A stretch of 64,000 bases of DNA from positions 310,001 to 374,000 of the forward strand of contig NZ_JBHSSW010000012.1 in the NCBI RefSeq assembly GCF_042659465.1. The letters are read 5' to 3'. A program made the translations under genes and the position numbers. This DNA is from Ponticaulis profundi. GTDB lineage: Bacteria > Pseudomonadota > Alphaproteobacteria > Caulobacterales > Hyphomonadaceae. Shown here piece after piece: positions 43,676-52,165 of this stretch (positions are counted from its first letter, which is position 1; every line of letters begins with the position of its first letter). Below the pieces are notes generated by a model. That model saw only the letters and a list, made by a program, of their open reading frames with translations. It was not told where the DNA came from and searched no databases.

Positions 43676-44971
43676 TTATTCAGCGGCGATTTCGAAGGCC
43701 TGCTGCCAGTTCCGCTCAACCGTTTTGTCGTGGAAGCGGTGAATGAACTCGACCACGCGCGGCACAATTTCATTGCAGAAGCGCGAGCCATTGAAGACGC
43801 CGTAATGGCCGACGCCGGGCTGGATGTAATCGGTGCGCATGCTTTCCGGCAGGCTGGAGCATAGCTCGTGTGCGGCCTGTGTCTGGCCAATGCCGGAAAT
43901 GTCGTCATTCTCGCCCTCGACTGTCATCAGGGCCGTCGTACGCACTTCGGATGGCTTCACCAGACGGCCATGATGATAGAATTTGCCAAGCGGCAAATGG
44001 TGCTCCTGAAACACGCGCTTGATGGTGTCCAGATAGAACTCCGCTGACAGGTCCAGAACGCTCAGATACTCGTCATAGAATTCACGGTGCTTCTGCGCGC
44101 TGTCGCCGTCATCTCCAACCAGATGTTCGAAGAAGCTGTAATGCGCGTCGACATGGCGCTCCCAGTTCATGTTCATGAAGCTGGAGAGCTGAACAAAGCC
44201 CGGATAAACACGGCGCAGCGCCCCCGGATACGGGAAGGGCACGGTGTAGATCATATTGTCTTCGAACCATTTGAACGGGCGTTCTTCGGCCAGCTGGTTC
44301 GGCACGGTCGGTGATTTGCGACAGTCAATCGGCGAGCCCATGAAGATCATGGCTGACGGGCAGTTCGGATCCTTGTCTTCCGCCATCATGGAGATGGCCG
44401 CCAGCGTTGGTGGGCCGGGCTGGCAGACTGCCAGGACGTTAGCGCCCGGTCCGACTTCACTGATCATGGTCCGGATATAGGTGATATAGTCATCCAGATC
44501 GAAACGACCCTGGATCAGCGGCACCATGCGGGCATCCGTCCAATCGGTGATAAAGACCTCGAAATGCGGTAGGAACGCTTCGACGGTTCCGCGCAGCAGT
44601 GTTGCGTAATGGCCGGAAAGCGGCGCCACGATCAGCAGGCGCGGCTGGTGATAGTCTTCGCCAAGGAGTTCGGAAAGGCGCGCCGGGTCGCGGCGGAAAT
44701 GGATGAGGTCGCACCAGGTATCAGACCAGGCGATTTCCGGCGTTACAGCAATCTCTTCGCCTGCAATTTCGGTGCTCTCAAGTCCCCAGACAGGCTTGCC
44801 ATACACCCGTGTCATGGACTCGAACAGCGCAGCGCTGGCCGCCATGGACTTGCCGAATTCAGTCCGGCTCAGTGCGTTCAGATCATGCTCGAAGAACATG
44901 CGATTGGCGCGTGCCAGCATGCGCATTGGGGCGGCTGCCGCGCGCTGCATTTCGACCATAGTGTAAAGCAT
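43676..44971 (-). CDS. phaZ: Intracellular polyhydroxybutyrate depolymerase
   Basis: 431 residues. It breaks down storage PHB granules in the cytosol. The nucleophile motif AVCQPGPP places Cys at 183, as in the Cys-type intracellular depolymerase PhaZ1 of Ralstonia eutropha, and GVGHYGVFNG carries the catalytic His. LIVAPLSGHYATLLRGTVEAF is another family block. The start at 44971 has GGAG eight bases upstream. A palindrome resembling a PhaR site lies 23 nt upstream. No other PHB genes are in the window. Confidence 0.93.
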   Translation of the reverse strand: MLYTMVEMQRAAAAPMRMLARANRMFFEHDLNALSRTEFGKSMAASAALFESMTRVYGKPVWGLESTEIAGEEIAVTPEIAWSDTWCDLIHFRRDPARLSELLGEDYHQPRLLIVAPLSGHYATLLRGTVEAFLPHFEVFITDWTDARMVPLIQGRFDLDDYITYIRTMISEVGPGANVLAVCQPGPPTLAAISMMAEDKDPNCPSAMIFMGSPIDCRKSPTVPNQLAEERPFKWFEDNMIYTVPFPYPGALRRVYPGFVQLSSFMNMNWERHVDAHYSFFEHLVGDDGDSAQKHREFYDEYLSVLDLSAEFYLDTIKRVFQEHHLPLGKFYHHGRLVKPSEVRTTALMTVEGENDDISGIGQTQAAHELCSSLPESMRTDYIQPGVGHYGVFNGSRFCNEIVPRVVEFIHRFHDKTVERNWQQAFEIAAE

Positions 44972-44993
44972 GAGGCCTGCTCCGAACTCAGAT

Positions 44994-45008
44994 TGTTGCA
45001 ATGCAACA
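44994..45008. promoter_or_regulatory. Palindromic operator upstream of phaZ (PhaR-like)
   Basis: TGTTGCA-A-TGCAACA is a perfect 7+7 palindrome located 23 nt upstream of the phaZ start. PhaR, the PHB-responsive repressor of alphaproteobacteria, recognises TGC...GCA palindromes, so this is a good candidate site. Confidence 0.55.
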
Positions 45009-45122
45009 TAAGCCAGACTGATGGATGTTACAACTCGTCAGTTTAAGGCGAAGATCTTGCGACTTGCCTCGTTCGACAAAATCAATAATAATAGTAAAAA
45101 CTATAATTGTTCGGGGGGATAT

Positions 45123-45173
45123 ATGTTCGACGTCATTTCTGTTTCAGATCTGCTTGTCAGGGCGCGCCGCTGA
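45123..45173 (+). CDS. Possible 16-codon leader ORF upstream of the Tat oxidase
   Basis: ATG 45123 follows a strong purine run (GGGGGGA at 45113-45119) and encodes MFDVISVSDLLVRARR, ending at TGA 45171-45173, one base before the oxidase ATG. The oxidase lacks its own clear ribosome-binding site, so this small frame could feed ribosomes to it by coupling. A TATAAT hexamer lies at 45102-45107, too close to the ATG for a leadered transcript if it were the -10, so promoter assignment is uncertain. Confidence 0.45.
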   Translation: MFDVISVSDLLVRARR

Positions 45174-45174
45174 G

Positions 45175-46599
45175 ATGGCGTCCCGGCGAACCTTTCTGAA
45201 AGCGGGCGCAGGCCTGGCCGCGCTGGCTGCTATGCCTGTCGGCGGTCATATCTACTGGCAGACGAAAGACTTCACCCGTAACGGTTTCGACCCGGCGCCG
45301 CCGATTGCACCGGATGGTGAAACCAGCTGGATGAACTGGTCCGGCATTGAGCGTTCAACGCCTGTCGACATGCTGTTCCCGGAAACCGAAGACGAATTGG
45401 CGGATGTGGTGCGTCGCGCGCAGGCACCCATTCGTCCCGTTGGAAGTGGTCACTCCTTCACCGGCCTCGCGACAAGCGAGGGCATTATGGTGGACATCAG
45501 CGCAATGGAAGGTCTGAAGCGCTTCGATCCGGAAACCGGGCAGGCTGTCTTTGGTGCCGGTACGCGCCTGTTTCAGGCCGCGAGCCAGCTGGATCTGCAT
45601 GAGCGCGCCTTTGCCAATCTGCCTGATATTGACGTGCAGACCATGGCCGGCAGCTTTGCCACCGCAACGCATGGCACGGGCAACCAATTGTCTGCCTTGC
45701 ATGATGCGGTCACGGCGTTTCGTCTCATCACACCCTCCGGCGACATTCTGGATGTCAGCGCGTCCAGTCACCCAGACCTGTTCGCTGCGGGGCGCGTGTC
45801 GCTCGGTGCGCTCGGCATCATCACGGAATATACGATCAATACGGTGCCAGCCTTTAACCTGCACCGGCGCATGCATGTTGAAAAAGTCGAGCCCTTCCTG
45901 GAACGGATGGAAGAGCTGGGCGAGACGCACCGCAATTTCGAATTCTTTTATCTCACGGGAACGGGCATGGTTGCCTGGCTCACGCACGACCTGTTCGAGG
46001 GGGAGATTGAAGGCCGCGGGGAAAGTCAGGACGATGACACGCTGGATGCCATGAAGGCGCTGCGTGACAGTTTTGGCTGGTTTCCCTGGCTTCGGAAGAA
46101 GATCGCGCAAACGGCGATCCCGACAGGGGAGGTCGAGAACTTCACCGATGAATCTTGGGCGCTCTTGTCGACCACGCGGCCGGTCCGCTTTGTCGAAATG
46201 GAATATCACATTCCCCGCGAAGCCGCGCTGGCGACCGTCCGGCAGGTCATTCGCAAGCTTGATCAGACATCGGAAGCTTTCTTCCCGATGGAGTTTCGCA
46301 ATGTCGCTGCCGACACGGCCTGGCTCAGTCCGTTCTCTGACGGGCCGAAATCCTCCATCGCCATTCATGCGGGCGTGGATGAGCGCTATGATTACTTCTT
46401 CTCGGAGTTTGAGCCCATCTATCGCGCGGTTGGCGGTCATCCGCATTGGGGCAAGCTGCATTCGCTGGGCAAGGCAGACTTCCTGTCCCTTTATCCGCGT
46501 TTCGCTGACTTCCTCGACATTCGCAAGACGCTCGATCCGACGGGTAAGTTTCTGAACCCCCATCTGGCACATATTTTCGGGGAGACATTCAATGGCTAG
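45175..46599 (+). CDS. Tat-exported FAD-linked oxidase, D-arabinono-1,4-lactone oxidase type
   Basis: 474 residues. A twin-arginine signal SRRTFLKAGAGLAALAAM (3-20) directs periplasmic export of the folded flavoprotein. The VAO-type FAD domain has RPVGSGHSF (87-95), where His93 is the likely covalent FAD attachment residue, and TMAGSFATATHGTG. The C-terminal lactone-oxidase domain ends LDPTGKFLNPHLAHIFG, typical of the ALO/GLO family. Substrate may be an aldonolactone or an alditol. The following PLP gene overlaps by eight bases, so both are co-translated. Confidence 0.86.
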   Translation: MASRRTFLKAGAGLAALAAMPVGGHIYWQTKDFTRNGFDPAPPIAPDGETSWMNWSGIERSTPVDMLFPETEDELADVVRRAQAPIRPVGSGHSFTGLATSEGIMVDISAMEGLKRFDPETGQAVFGAGTRLFQAASQLDLHERAFANLPDIDVQTMAGSFATATHGTGNQLSALHDAVTAFRLITPSGDILDVSASSHPDLFAAGRVSLGALGIITEYTINTVPAFNLHRRMHVEKVEPFLERMEELGETHRNFEFFYLTGTGMVAWLTHDLFEGEIEGRGESQDDDTLDAMKALRDSFGWFPWLRKKIAQTAIPTGEVENFTDESWALLSTTRPVRFVEMEYHIPREAALATVRQVIRKLDQTSEAFFPMEFRNVAADTAWLSPFSDGPKSSIAIHAGVDERYDYFFSEFEPIYRAVGGHPHWGKLHSLGKADFLSLYPRFADFLDIRKTLDPTGKFLNPHLAHIFGETFNG

Positions 46600-47872
46600 G
46601 CTTTCGAGACGAGTGCTCCTGATCGGAGGGCTTGGTGCAGCAGGAGTGGCAGCCGTAATGAGCAGACCGGAAGACAAGAGCGGGCCAAGAGACCCTTACT
46701 TTCTGAAGATGCAGACGGCGTTGGCAGAGGCCAATATCGCGACGCCGACACTGGTGATCGATCGGGCCCGGCTGAACCAGAATATTGATACATTAATGTC
46801 CCATCTGCCGGAGGGCATGGGATATCGCATCGTCGCCAAGTCGCTGCCTTCGCTGGATCTGATTGCCCATATTCGCGAGCGGACGGGTACAAATCGGCTG
46901 ATGACCTTCAACCAGCCCATGCTCAATGCTCTGAGCGAGGCGATGCCCGAAGCCAGCCAGTTGCTGGGGAAACCTCTGCCCATTCAGGCTGCGCGCAATT
47001 ATTTCGCCGGGCTTTCGCCAGATCGCTCCGATGCCGCAGACAACATTCAGTGGCTGATCGATAGCCCATCGCGGCTGGCCGACTATGAGGCGCTGGCTCG
47101 TGCTGAGAACCGGGTTTTTGCCATCAATCTGGAACTTGATGTCGGGTTACACCGTGGAGGCTTTGAACCGGGAGCTGAGCTGCAGGGCACGCTCGAGACC
47201 ATTGAGAACGCACCTTCGCTTCGGTTCGCAGGCTTTATGGGCTATGAGCCGCATCTGCCGTCCTTGCCGAGCGCACTTGGCTGGCGCGACCGTGCCAAGG
47301 CCAATGCCTGGAAACTGTATCGGGCCTGTCAGGCGCAGGCGGTCGATGTGTTCGGTGAAGACCATGTGCGCAACGCTACGCGCAATGCGGCGGGCAGCCC
47401 GACCTATCGCTATTATCAGGATACCGATCTTGCCAATGAAGTTTCGGCCGGGTCTTGTCTCGTCAAACCCACCCATTTCGACACCGAGCTTCTGGAGCCA
47501 CATCTACCGGCGGGCTTCATCGCCACACCTGTGATCAAGGCGATGGACAAGACGCGAATGCCGGGCCTTGAGTTTGCTGACGGTGTCCAGAAAGCGCTGA
47601 ATCCCAATTACAGCAAAACCGTCTTCATTTATGGCGGCCATTGGCTCGCAGATCCGGTCGACCCGCCCGGGCTGGAATATAACAAGACATTTGGACGCTC
47701 ATCCAATCAGGAAATGCTGAATGGCGGTCCGGAACTGGAAATGGCGATGGATGACTTTGTCTTCTTCCGTCCGCATCAGAGCGAGGCTGTCTATCTCCAG
47801 TTTGGCGATATTGCCGTTTATGAAGACGGCCAGATCGTTGAGCGCTGGCCTGTCTTCCCGGCATCCGCCTGA
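46592..47872 (+). CDS. DSD1 family PLP-dependent enzyme (D-threonine aldolase/alanine racemase-like)
   Basis: 426 residues. The N-terminus LSRRVLLIGGLGAAGVAAVM is another Tat- or Sec-type signal, implying an extracytoplasmic PLP enzyme. The alanine-racemase-like barrel begins TPTLVIDRARLNQNI and has the PLP Lys at residue 83 (YRIVAKSLPS), with FAINLELDVGLHRGGF further on; the C-terminal domain has FFRPHQSEAVYLQFGDI, resembling the metal-binding domain of D-threonine aldolases and D-serine dehydratases. The substrate is unknown. Overlap with the oxidase suggests one pathway. Confidence 0.82.
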   Translation: MARLSRRVLLIGGLGAAGVAAVMSRPEDKSGPRDPYFLKMQTALAEANIATPTLVIDRARLNQNIDTLMSHLPEGMGYRIVAKSLPSLDLIAHIRERTGTNRLMTFNQPMLNALSEAMPEASQLLGKPLPIQAARNYFAGLSPDRSDAADNIQWLIDSPSRLADYEALARAENRVFAINLELDVGLHRGGFEPGAELQGTLETIENAPSLRFAGFMGYEPHLPSLPSALGWRDRAKANAWKLYRACQAQAVDVFGEDHVRNATRNAAGSPTYRYYQDTDLANEVSAGSCLVKPTHFDTELLEPHLPAGFIATPVIKAMDKTRMPGLEFADGVQKALNPNYSKTVFIYGGHWLADPVDPPGLEYNKTFGRSSNQEMLNGGPELEMAMDDFVFFRPHQSEAVYLQFGDIAVYEDGQIVERWPVFPASA

Positions 47873-47878
47873 GCCCGC

Positions 47879-48607
47879 CTACAGGGCCATTTCCATTTCT
47901 GGCCATTTGTCTTCGGCAAGAAAAGTCTCGGTCATGCGTTCCATATAGGCCTCGAGATTGTCATGCCGGCGCACCATCTGGGCAAGCGGGGTATCGAAAT
48001 AGGGGGTGGCAGCGGAAATCAGCATCGAAGCGACGCTCGCATCTGCCGCTGTCGGCCAGTCACCGAACAGGAAATCGCGCGCACCAAGCTGCAAGGCGAT
48101 AGCTTCGATATCCCAATTGGCCAGTTGCAGCCTCTCTTCGTGGGAATGACGGCCAAACCCGGCACCAATCTGAGTCTGCTCCAGTTCCTGACGAACGGTT
48201 TTGCAGATCTCATCGCGCATATGCGGCGGTGCATCTTCAAAGAAAAGCCGCGGCCCTTTGTTGAAATTGGCCTCCTTCAGCCAGCGCTCCATCATGATGA
48301 GCGCGGCGAGATGACCTTCGGCCATGCGCTCGAAGGACCAGCTCGCAGCTTCTTCACGTTCTGAGAGTCCCGCCGTCAGACGTTTGCCCAGCTTTTCCTC
48401 GAAATAGGCCCGAATGAAGTTGCTGTCCTCAATCACTTTGCCCTCATCATGGACATAAGGGGCTTTGTGCTTTGAGACGCTTTCCAGGTCTGCGATGGCC
48501 CGATCGAAATCAATGCCCAGCATTTGCAGCTGAATTTCACTTTTCATCACATACGGACTTGCCGACGGACAGCCAAACATCGGGCCCCAGCCATAAAGCG
48601 TTGTCAT
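47879..48607 (-). CDS. Glutathione S-transferase family protein (metaxin/FAXC-like)
   Basis: 242 residues. An N-terminal thioredoxin-like domain starts TLYGWGPMFGCPSASPYVMK, includes VIEDSNFIRAYFEEK, and is followed by a helical C-terminal domain with LGARDFLFGDWPTAADASV. This is the GST fold of the FAXC/metaxin type. The start at 48607 has AGGAG seven bases upstream; ATG 48610 is an alternative. It diverges from a WYL regulator and a perfect inverted repeat lies between them. Confidence 0.82.
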   Translation of the reverse strand: MTTLYGWGPMFGCPSASPYVMKSEIQLQMLGIDFDRAIADLESVSKHKAPYVHDEGKVIEDSNFIRAYFEEKLGKRLTAGLSEREEAASWSFERMAEGHLAALIMMERWLKEANFNKGPRLFFEDAPPHMRDEICKTVRQELEQTQIGAGFGRHSHEERLQLANWDIEAIALQLGARDFLFGDWPTAADASVASMLISAATPYFDTPLAQMVRRHDNLEAYMERMTETFLAEDKWPEMEMAL

Positions 48608-48652
48608 CATCTCTCTCCTTCTCAAACGATGATGATGACTTGATATCGAAGG

Positions 48653-48678
48653 GCTCCTGACAGCATGGTGTCAGGAGC
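48653..48678. promoter_or_regulatory. Inverted-repeat operator between GST and WYL regulator genes
   Basis: GCTCCTGACA and TGTCAGGAGC form a perfect 10+10 inverted repeat with a 6-nt spacer, in the 90-nt gap between the divergent GST and regulator genes. CTGACA/TGTCAG repeats are common beside YafY-type WYL regulators, so this is the likely binding site for the adjacent regulator. Confidence 0.7.
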
Positions 48679-48697
48679 ATGTCAGTAAGGGTGGGCC

Positions 48698-49396
48698 ATG
48701 CGTAGAACCGAACGACTTTTTCAGATCATCCAGATCCTCCGCCGGAACAGAAGACCGGTGACGGCCCGTACCTTATCAGACGAATTGGAAACGTCTGTGC
48801 GTACCATTTATCGCGATATGGCCGAGCTTCTGGCTCAGGGCGTGCCCATTCGCGGTGAGGCGGGCACCGGATATGTGCTGGAGCCGGGCTTTGACATGCC
48901 GCCGCTCATGCTCACCGAAGATGAACTGGAAGCCGCGGTCCTTGGTGCGCGATGGGTTGCTGCGCGTGGAGACCAGACTTTGGCCCGCGCGGCGCTGGAC
49001 CTGATCGCAAAACTCACGACCAGTGTGCCGCTGGAACTTCAGCCCATTATTGTCGATGCAGGCCTGGAGCCGATCAGTTTCCGAAATCGCCTACGCGATA
49101 GCGCTGATATGAGCGTTGTGCGTCAGGCCATTCGAACACAGAGCAAGCTTCAGCTCGATTATTGCGATGAAACGCAAAACGTCACGCAACGGACCATATG
49201 GCCGTTCCTGATCGCCTATGCCGAGGAGGTGCGCCTGATCTGCGCCTGGTGCGAACTGCGAAATGATTTTCGCAGTTTCCGCACAGACCGTGTGCGCGAT
49301 GTGTCTCTGTCATCAGACCGGTTTCGTCCGCGCGTCCTGCAATTGCGCCGCCAGTGGGAAGCGCAACGTCGGGCGTGTCGGGCCGGTGAGGGCTAG
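48698..49396 (+). CDS. HTH/WYL-domain transcriptional regulator (YafY type)
   Basis: 232 residues. An N-terminal winged helix (RTERLFQIIQILRR, then VRTIYRDMAELLAQGVPI) is followed by a linker and a WYL-type ligand-sensing domain (about 135-220), with LQLDYCDE and WPFLIAYAEEVRLICAWCEL. It is divergent from the GST gene and probably represses that gene and itself through the inverted repeat at 48653-48678 (inference). The stop overlaps the convergent SCO gene stop by four bases (CTAG). Confidence 0.88.
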   Translation: MRRTERLFQIIQILRRNRRPVTARTLSDELETSVRTIYRDMAELLAQGVPIRGEAGTGYVLEPGFDMPPLMLTEDELEAAVLGARWVAARGDQTLARAALDLIAKLTTSVPLELQPIIVDAGLEPISFRNRLRDSADMSVVRQAIRTQSKLQLDYCDETQNVTQRTIWPFLIAYAEEVRLICAWCELRNDFRSFRTDRVRDVSLSSDRFRPRVLQLRRQWEAQRRACRAGEG

Positions 49397-50010
49397 CTTT
49401 CCTTTTCGGGCAGGAAGCTTGCCATGCAGGATGCCATGTCTGTCGGGTGAGATTCATGGGTGAAAAAGGTTTTCAGCTCCCAGTTCTCATCCATCAGGTA
49501 AATCAGCGTGGAATGGTCCATGGTGTAACCTGCAGAGCTCGAGGTGTCTTCCGCGCGCTGATAGTAGGCAACGAAGTTCTTGGCCGCCGCAGCAACATCT
49601 TCTTCTGAACCGGTCAGACCGACAATGTCCTCCGGGAAGCCATCATTCGAGATGTAGGTTTTGATCAGGTCCGGCGTGTCGCGTTCCGGGTCGATGGAAA
49701 TCATGATCGTTTGCGGCGTTTCCACATCATCAGGCAGCTCTTCCAGTGCCTGATGGATGCGGTTCAGCGTGAACGGGCAGACATCCGGGCAATAGGTGAA
49801 GCCGAAAAAGACGATCGAATACTGACCTTTGAAGTCCTCTTGCGTGACCGGCTGACCATCCTGATTGATCAGATTGATTGGTCCGCCGATTTCTGCGCTG
49901 GAGCGCGACGAACAGACATTCTGGGGGCCGGACGATTTGGCGATCTGCCCGGAATTGTCTCCACATGCCGTCAGCAGAACAAGGCTCGACACTAAAATTC
50001 GCTTAAGCAT
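49393..50010 (-). CDS. SCO1/SenC family lipoprotein
   Basis: 205 residues. Lipoprotein signal with lipobox LTAC (Cys16), then a thioredoxin-like domain with the copper-binding Cys74-x3-Cys78 (CPDVC) and His166 (TMDHS). SCO/SenC proteins deliver copper to cytochrome oxidase CuA. It sits divergent from the RegB/RegA pair, the same partnership as regB-senC-regA in Rhodobacter. The start is taken at the lipoprotein signal; the open frame to 50193 overlaps the kinase gene. Confidence 0.93.
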   Translation of the reverse strand: MLKRILVSSLVLLTACGDNSGQIAKSSGPQNVCSSRSSAEIGGPINLINQDGQPVTQEDFKGQYSIVFFGFTYCPDVCPFTLNRIHQALEELPDDVETPQTIMISIDPERDTPDLIKTYISNDGFPEDIVGLTGSEEDVAAAAKNFVAYYQRAEDTSSSAGYTMDHSTLIYLMDENWELKTFFTHESHPTDMASCMASFLPEKES

Positions 50011-50095
50011 AAGGGGAAACGCTCCGTTACTCTGGTCACGATCAAAGCCATCAGATAGGACAGTTTCAGGGGTAAGCAAAGCGAGGGAACGGGAC

Positions 50096-51481
50096 TTGGC
50101 AGGACATCTGGATGACAACCAGACGCTTTTTTCTCTTCCAAGAGAAGGACTTGGCGGGGTTGGGTCTGCATTTGGCCGCTTACGGGTGCGCACCTTTGTC
50201 GCGACTCGCTGGATTGCGATCGCAGGTCAGGCGGCCTCGGTTCTCTTTGTCGAATTTGTTCTGGGATATGATGTTCCGCTCGCGCTGTGTCTTGCCGCGA
50301 TTGCGGCATCCGCCTGGCTGAACGTCTTTCTTCAGCTCTCCATGCCGAGCCAGCGGCTTGCCACGACGCCGGAGGCTGTGGCGCAATTTGCGTTCGATAT
50401 CGTGCAGGTCGCTTTCCTGATTGCGATCACGGGCGGATTGTCCAATCCCTTCCTTCTGATGATCATGGCACCGGCCACCATTGCTGCGGTCAGTCTGGAT
50501 ATTCGCTTATCCGTCAGCCTCGTCTTTCTCGCCTTCGCCTGCACGGTGATCATGGCATTTGTGTCCATGCCTCTGCCGTCTCCGCCGGGAGAGGTCTGGG
50601 ATGTGCCGCGCTATTTCCGGGTTGGGCAGTTTTCAGCGGTCGTGATCGGGCTTGCCTTCTTCACCCTGACGGCCATCCGGGTGTCGCGCGATGAAGCGCG
50701 CCTCGTGCGGGCGCTCGATGCCGCACAAGTGGTGATTGCCCGTGAACAGCGCTTGTCAGCGCTGGGGGCGCTTGCCGCTGCAACAGCGCACGAGCTTGGA
50801 ACGCCGCTCGCCACCATTCATCTGGTCGCGAAGGAAATGGCTGCGGATCTCGAAAAGGACGATCCGAAATACGAGGATGCCATCCTGGTCGCCGAACAGG
50901 CAGAGCGGTGTCGCTCCATCCTCAAGCGCCTCGCACAGGAGCGCGAGGCCGGAGATATTCTGCATGCCCGGCTGCCGCTCAATGCCATGGTTGAGGAGGC
51001 CGCTCGCCCGCACAAAGGGCGCGGTCCGCTGGTCGATGTGCGCTGTCTGGCGCACGCGGAAAATGACGAGAAAAAACCACCCGTCCTGCGCCGCTCGCCG
51101 GAAATCATTCACGCCCTCGGCGCGTTTATCGAAAACGCTGTCTCCTTCTCCAGCATGGAAGTGAGTGTGGATGCGGTCTGGTCGGAACGTATCATCACAA
51201 TTACCATCTCCGATGATGGGCCGGGTTTTTCCGCCAGCGTGCTGCCAAAACTCGGTGAGCCCTATGTCAGCGAGCGCAGTTCTGCCCATGCCGGCGGCGG
51301 CGATATGGGCCTTGGCTTCTTCATTGCCAAAACGCTGATCGAGCAGAGCGGCGGCGAGGTGGCAACTTTTAACCGACCAGAGCCGGAACATGGCGCCGTT
51401 GTACGATTAAGGTGGGAACGGAGCGCTTTGGAGGCTGAAACAACTTGGTCTGCTCACGAAAACGGCTTAAGTGACATATGA
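50096..51481 (+). CDS. regB: RegB/ActS-type redox-sensing histidine kinase
   Basis: 461 residues from TTG 50096, chosen for GAGGGA seven bases upstream and because conserved sequence (LRVRTFVATRWIAIAGQ) begins soon after. Six membrane segments cover about 34-195 and contain the quinone-binding motif GGLSNPF (113-119). The H-box ATAHELGTPLAT has His232; Cys272 in ERCRSIL matches the redox-active Cys of RegB. An ATP-binding domain with ENAVSFS, DDGPGF and GLGFFIAKTLIE follows. It senses ubiquinone redox state and signals to the regulator 37 nt downstream. Confidence 0.92.
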   Translation: MAGHLDDNQTLFSLPREGLGGVGSAFGRLRVRTFVATRWIAIAGQAASVLFVEFVLGYDVPLALCLAAIAASAWLNVFLQLSMPSQRLATTPEAVAQFAFDIVQVAFLIAITGGLSNPFLLMIMAPATIAAVSLDIRLSVSLVFLAFACTVIMAFVSMPLPSPPGEVWDVPRYFRVGQFSAVVIGLAFFTLTAIRVSRDEARLVRALDAAQVVIAREQRLSALGALAAATAHELGTPLATIHLVAKEMAADLEKDDPKYEDAILVAEQAERCRSILKRLAQEREAGDILHARLPLNAMVEEAARPHKGRGPLVDVRCLAHAENDEKKPPVLRRSPEIIHALGAFIENAVSFSSMEVSVDAVWSERIITITISDDGPGFSASVLPKLGEPYVSERSSAHAGGGDMGLGFFIAKTLIEQSGGEVATFNRPEPEHGAVVRLRWERSALEAETTWSAHENGLSDI

Positions 51482-51518
51482 TTTTGTCTAACTTAGCCAC
51501 AATATCAGGGGGTTCGAT

Positions 51519-52085
51519 ATGAGCGCTGACATCGATATCCATCAGGCACTGGAGTCGATTCCCGACCGGACGTTGCTGGTTCTTGATGACGACGCACCGT
51601 TTCGCTCGCGTCTGGCGCAGGCTCTGACGCGCCGCGGTTTCACCGTGTCAGCGGTCGGCACAGTCGCTGAAGCCAAGGATGTGGCGCGCATGAATCCGCC
51701 AGCCTTTGCTGTGCTGGACCTGCGTCTCGATGATGGCTCGGGCCTCGAAGTGGTTGAAGTGCTGCACCAGTATCGTGAAGACTGCCGTGCGATCATGCTA
51801 ACCGGTTATGGCGCGTTGGCGACAGCTGTTGCAGCGGTCAAAGCGGGTGCGGTTGATTATCTCTCCAAGCCGGCAGACGTGGAAGATATCATCAAGTCTC
51901 TGCTCGCCCTGCCGGATGAAAAGCCAGAGCCGCCAGAAAACCCGATGTCGGCAGACCGTGTACGCTGGGAACACATTCAGCGCGTCTATGAGCTGTGCAA
52001 TCACAACGTCTCTGAAACTGCGCGTCGGCTGAACATGCACCGCCGGACCCTGCAACGCATTCTGGCGAAACGCGCACCGCGCTAG
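51519..52085 (+). CDS. regA: RegA/ActR-type response regulator
   Basis: 188 residues. Receiver domain with Asp23-Asp25, phospho-acceptor Asp67 (AVLDLRLDDGSG), Thr95 and Lys117; a Pro-rich hinge (132-140); and a Fis-type helix-turn-helix at the C-terminus (NVSETARRLNMHRRTLQRIL). RegA proteins control respiration, photosynthesis or nitrogen genes in response to redox. It is the partner of the upstream kinase. The HTH sequence is nearly invariant in this family. Confidence 0.96.
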   Translation: MSADIDIHQALESIPDRTLLVLDDDAPFRSRLAQALTRRGFTVSAVGTVAEAKDVARMNPPAFAVLDLRLDDGSGLEVVEVLHQYREDCRAIMLTGYGALATAVAAVKAGAVDYLSKPADVEDIIKSLLALPDEKPEPPENPMSADRVRWEHIQRVYELCNHNVSETARRLNMHRRTLQRILAKRAPR

Positions 52086-52108
52086 GCCGAAATCAGTTCC
52101 AATATCAA

Positions 52109-52138
52109 AAAGCCCGCCAGAGTGATCTGGCGGGCTTT
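52109..52138. terminator. Bidirectional terminator between regA and the SDR gene
   Basis: A perfect 12-bp stem AAAGCCCGCCAG/CTGGCGGGCTTT with loop AGTGAT lies between converging genes, with A- and T-rich bases on its flanks. Confidence 0.85.
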
Positions 52139-52165
52139 GTCTTTTCAGTCTGGTTCAAACCGACC

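Noticed and set aside
45355..46677. 440-codon minus-strand frame opposite the FAD oxidase gene
   Set aside because: Shadow frame; the plus-strand protein has Tat, FAD and lactone-oxidase motifs, while this translation has none.
49865..50095. Upstream extension of the RegB frame
   Set aside because: It runs through the SCO signal-peptide region on the other strand; the TTG at 50096 has a strong ribosome-binding site and fits the family.
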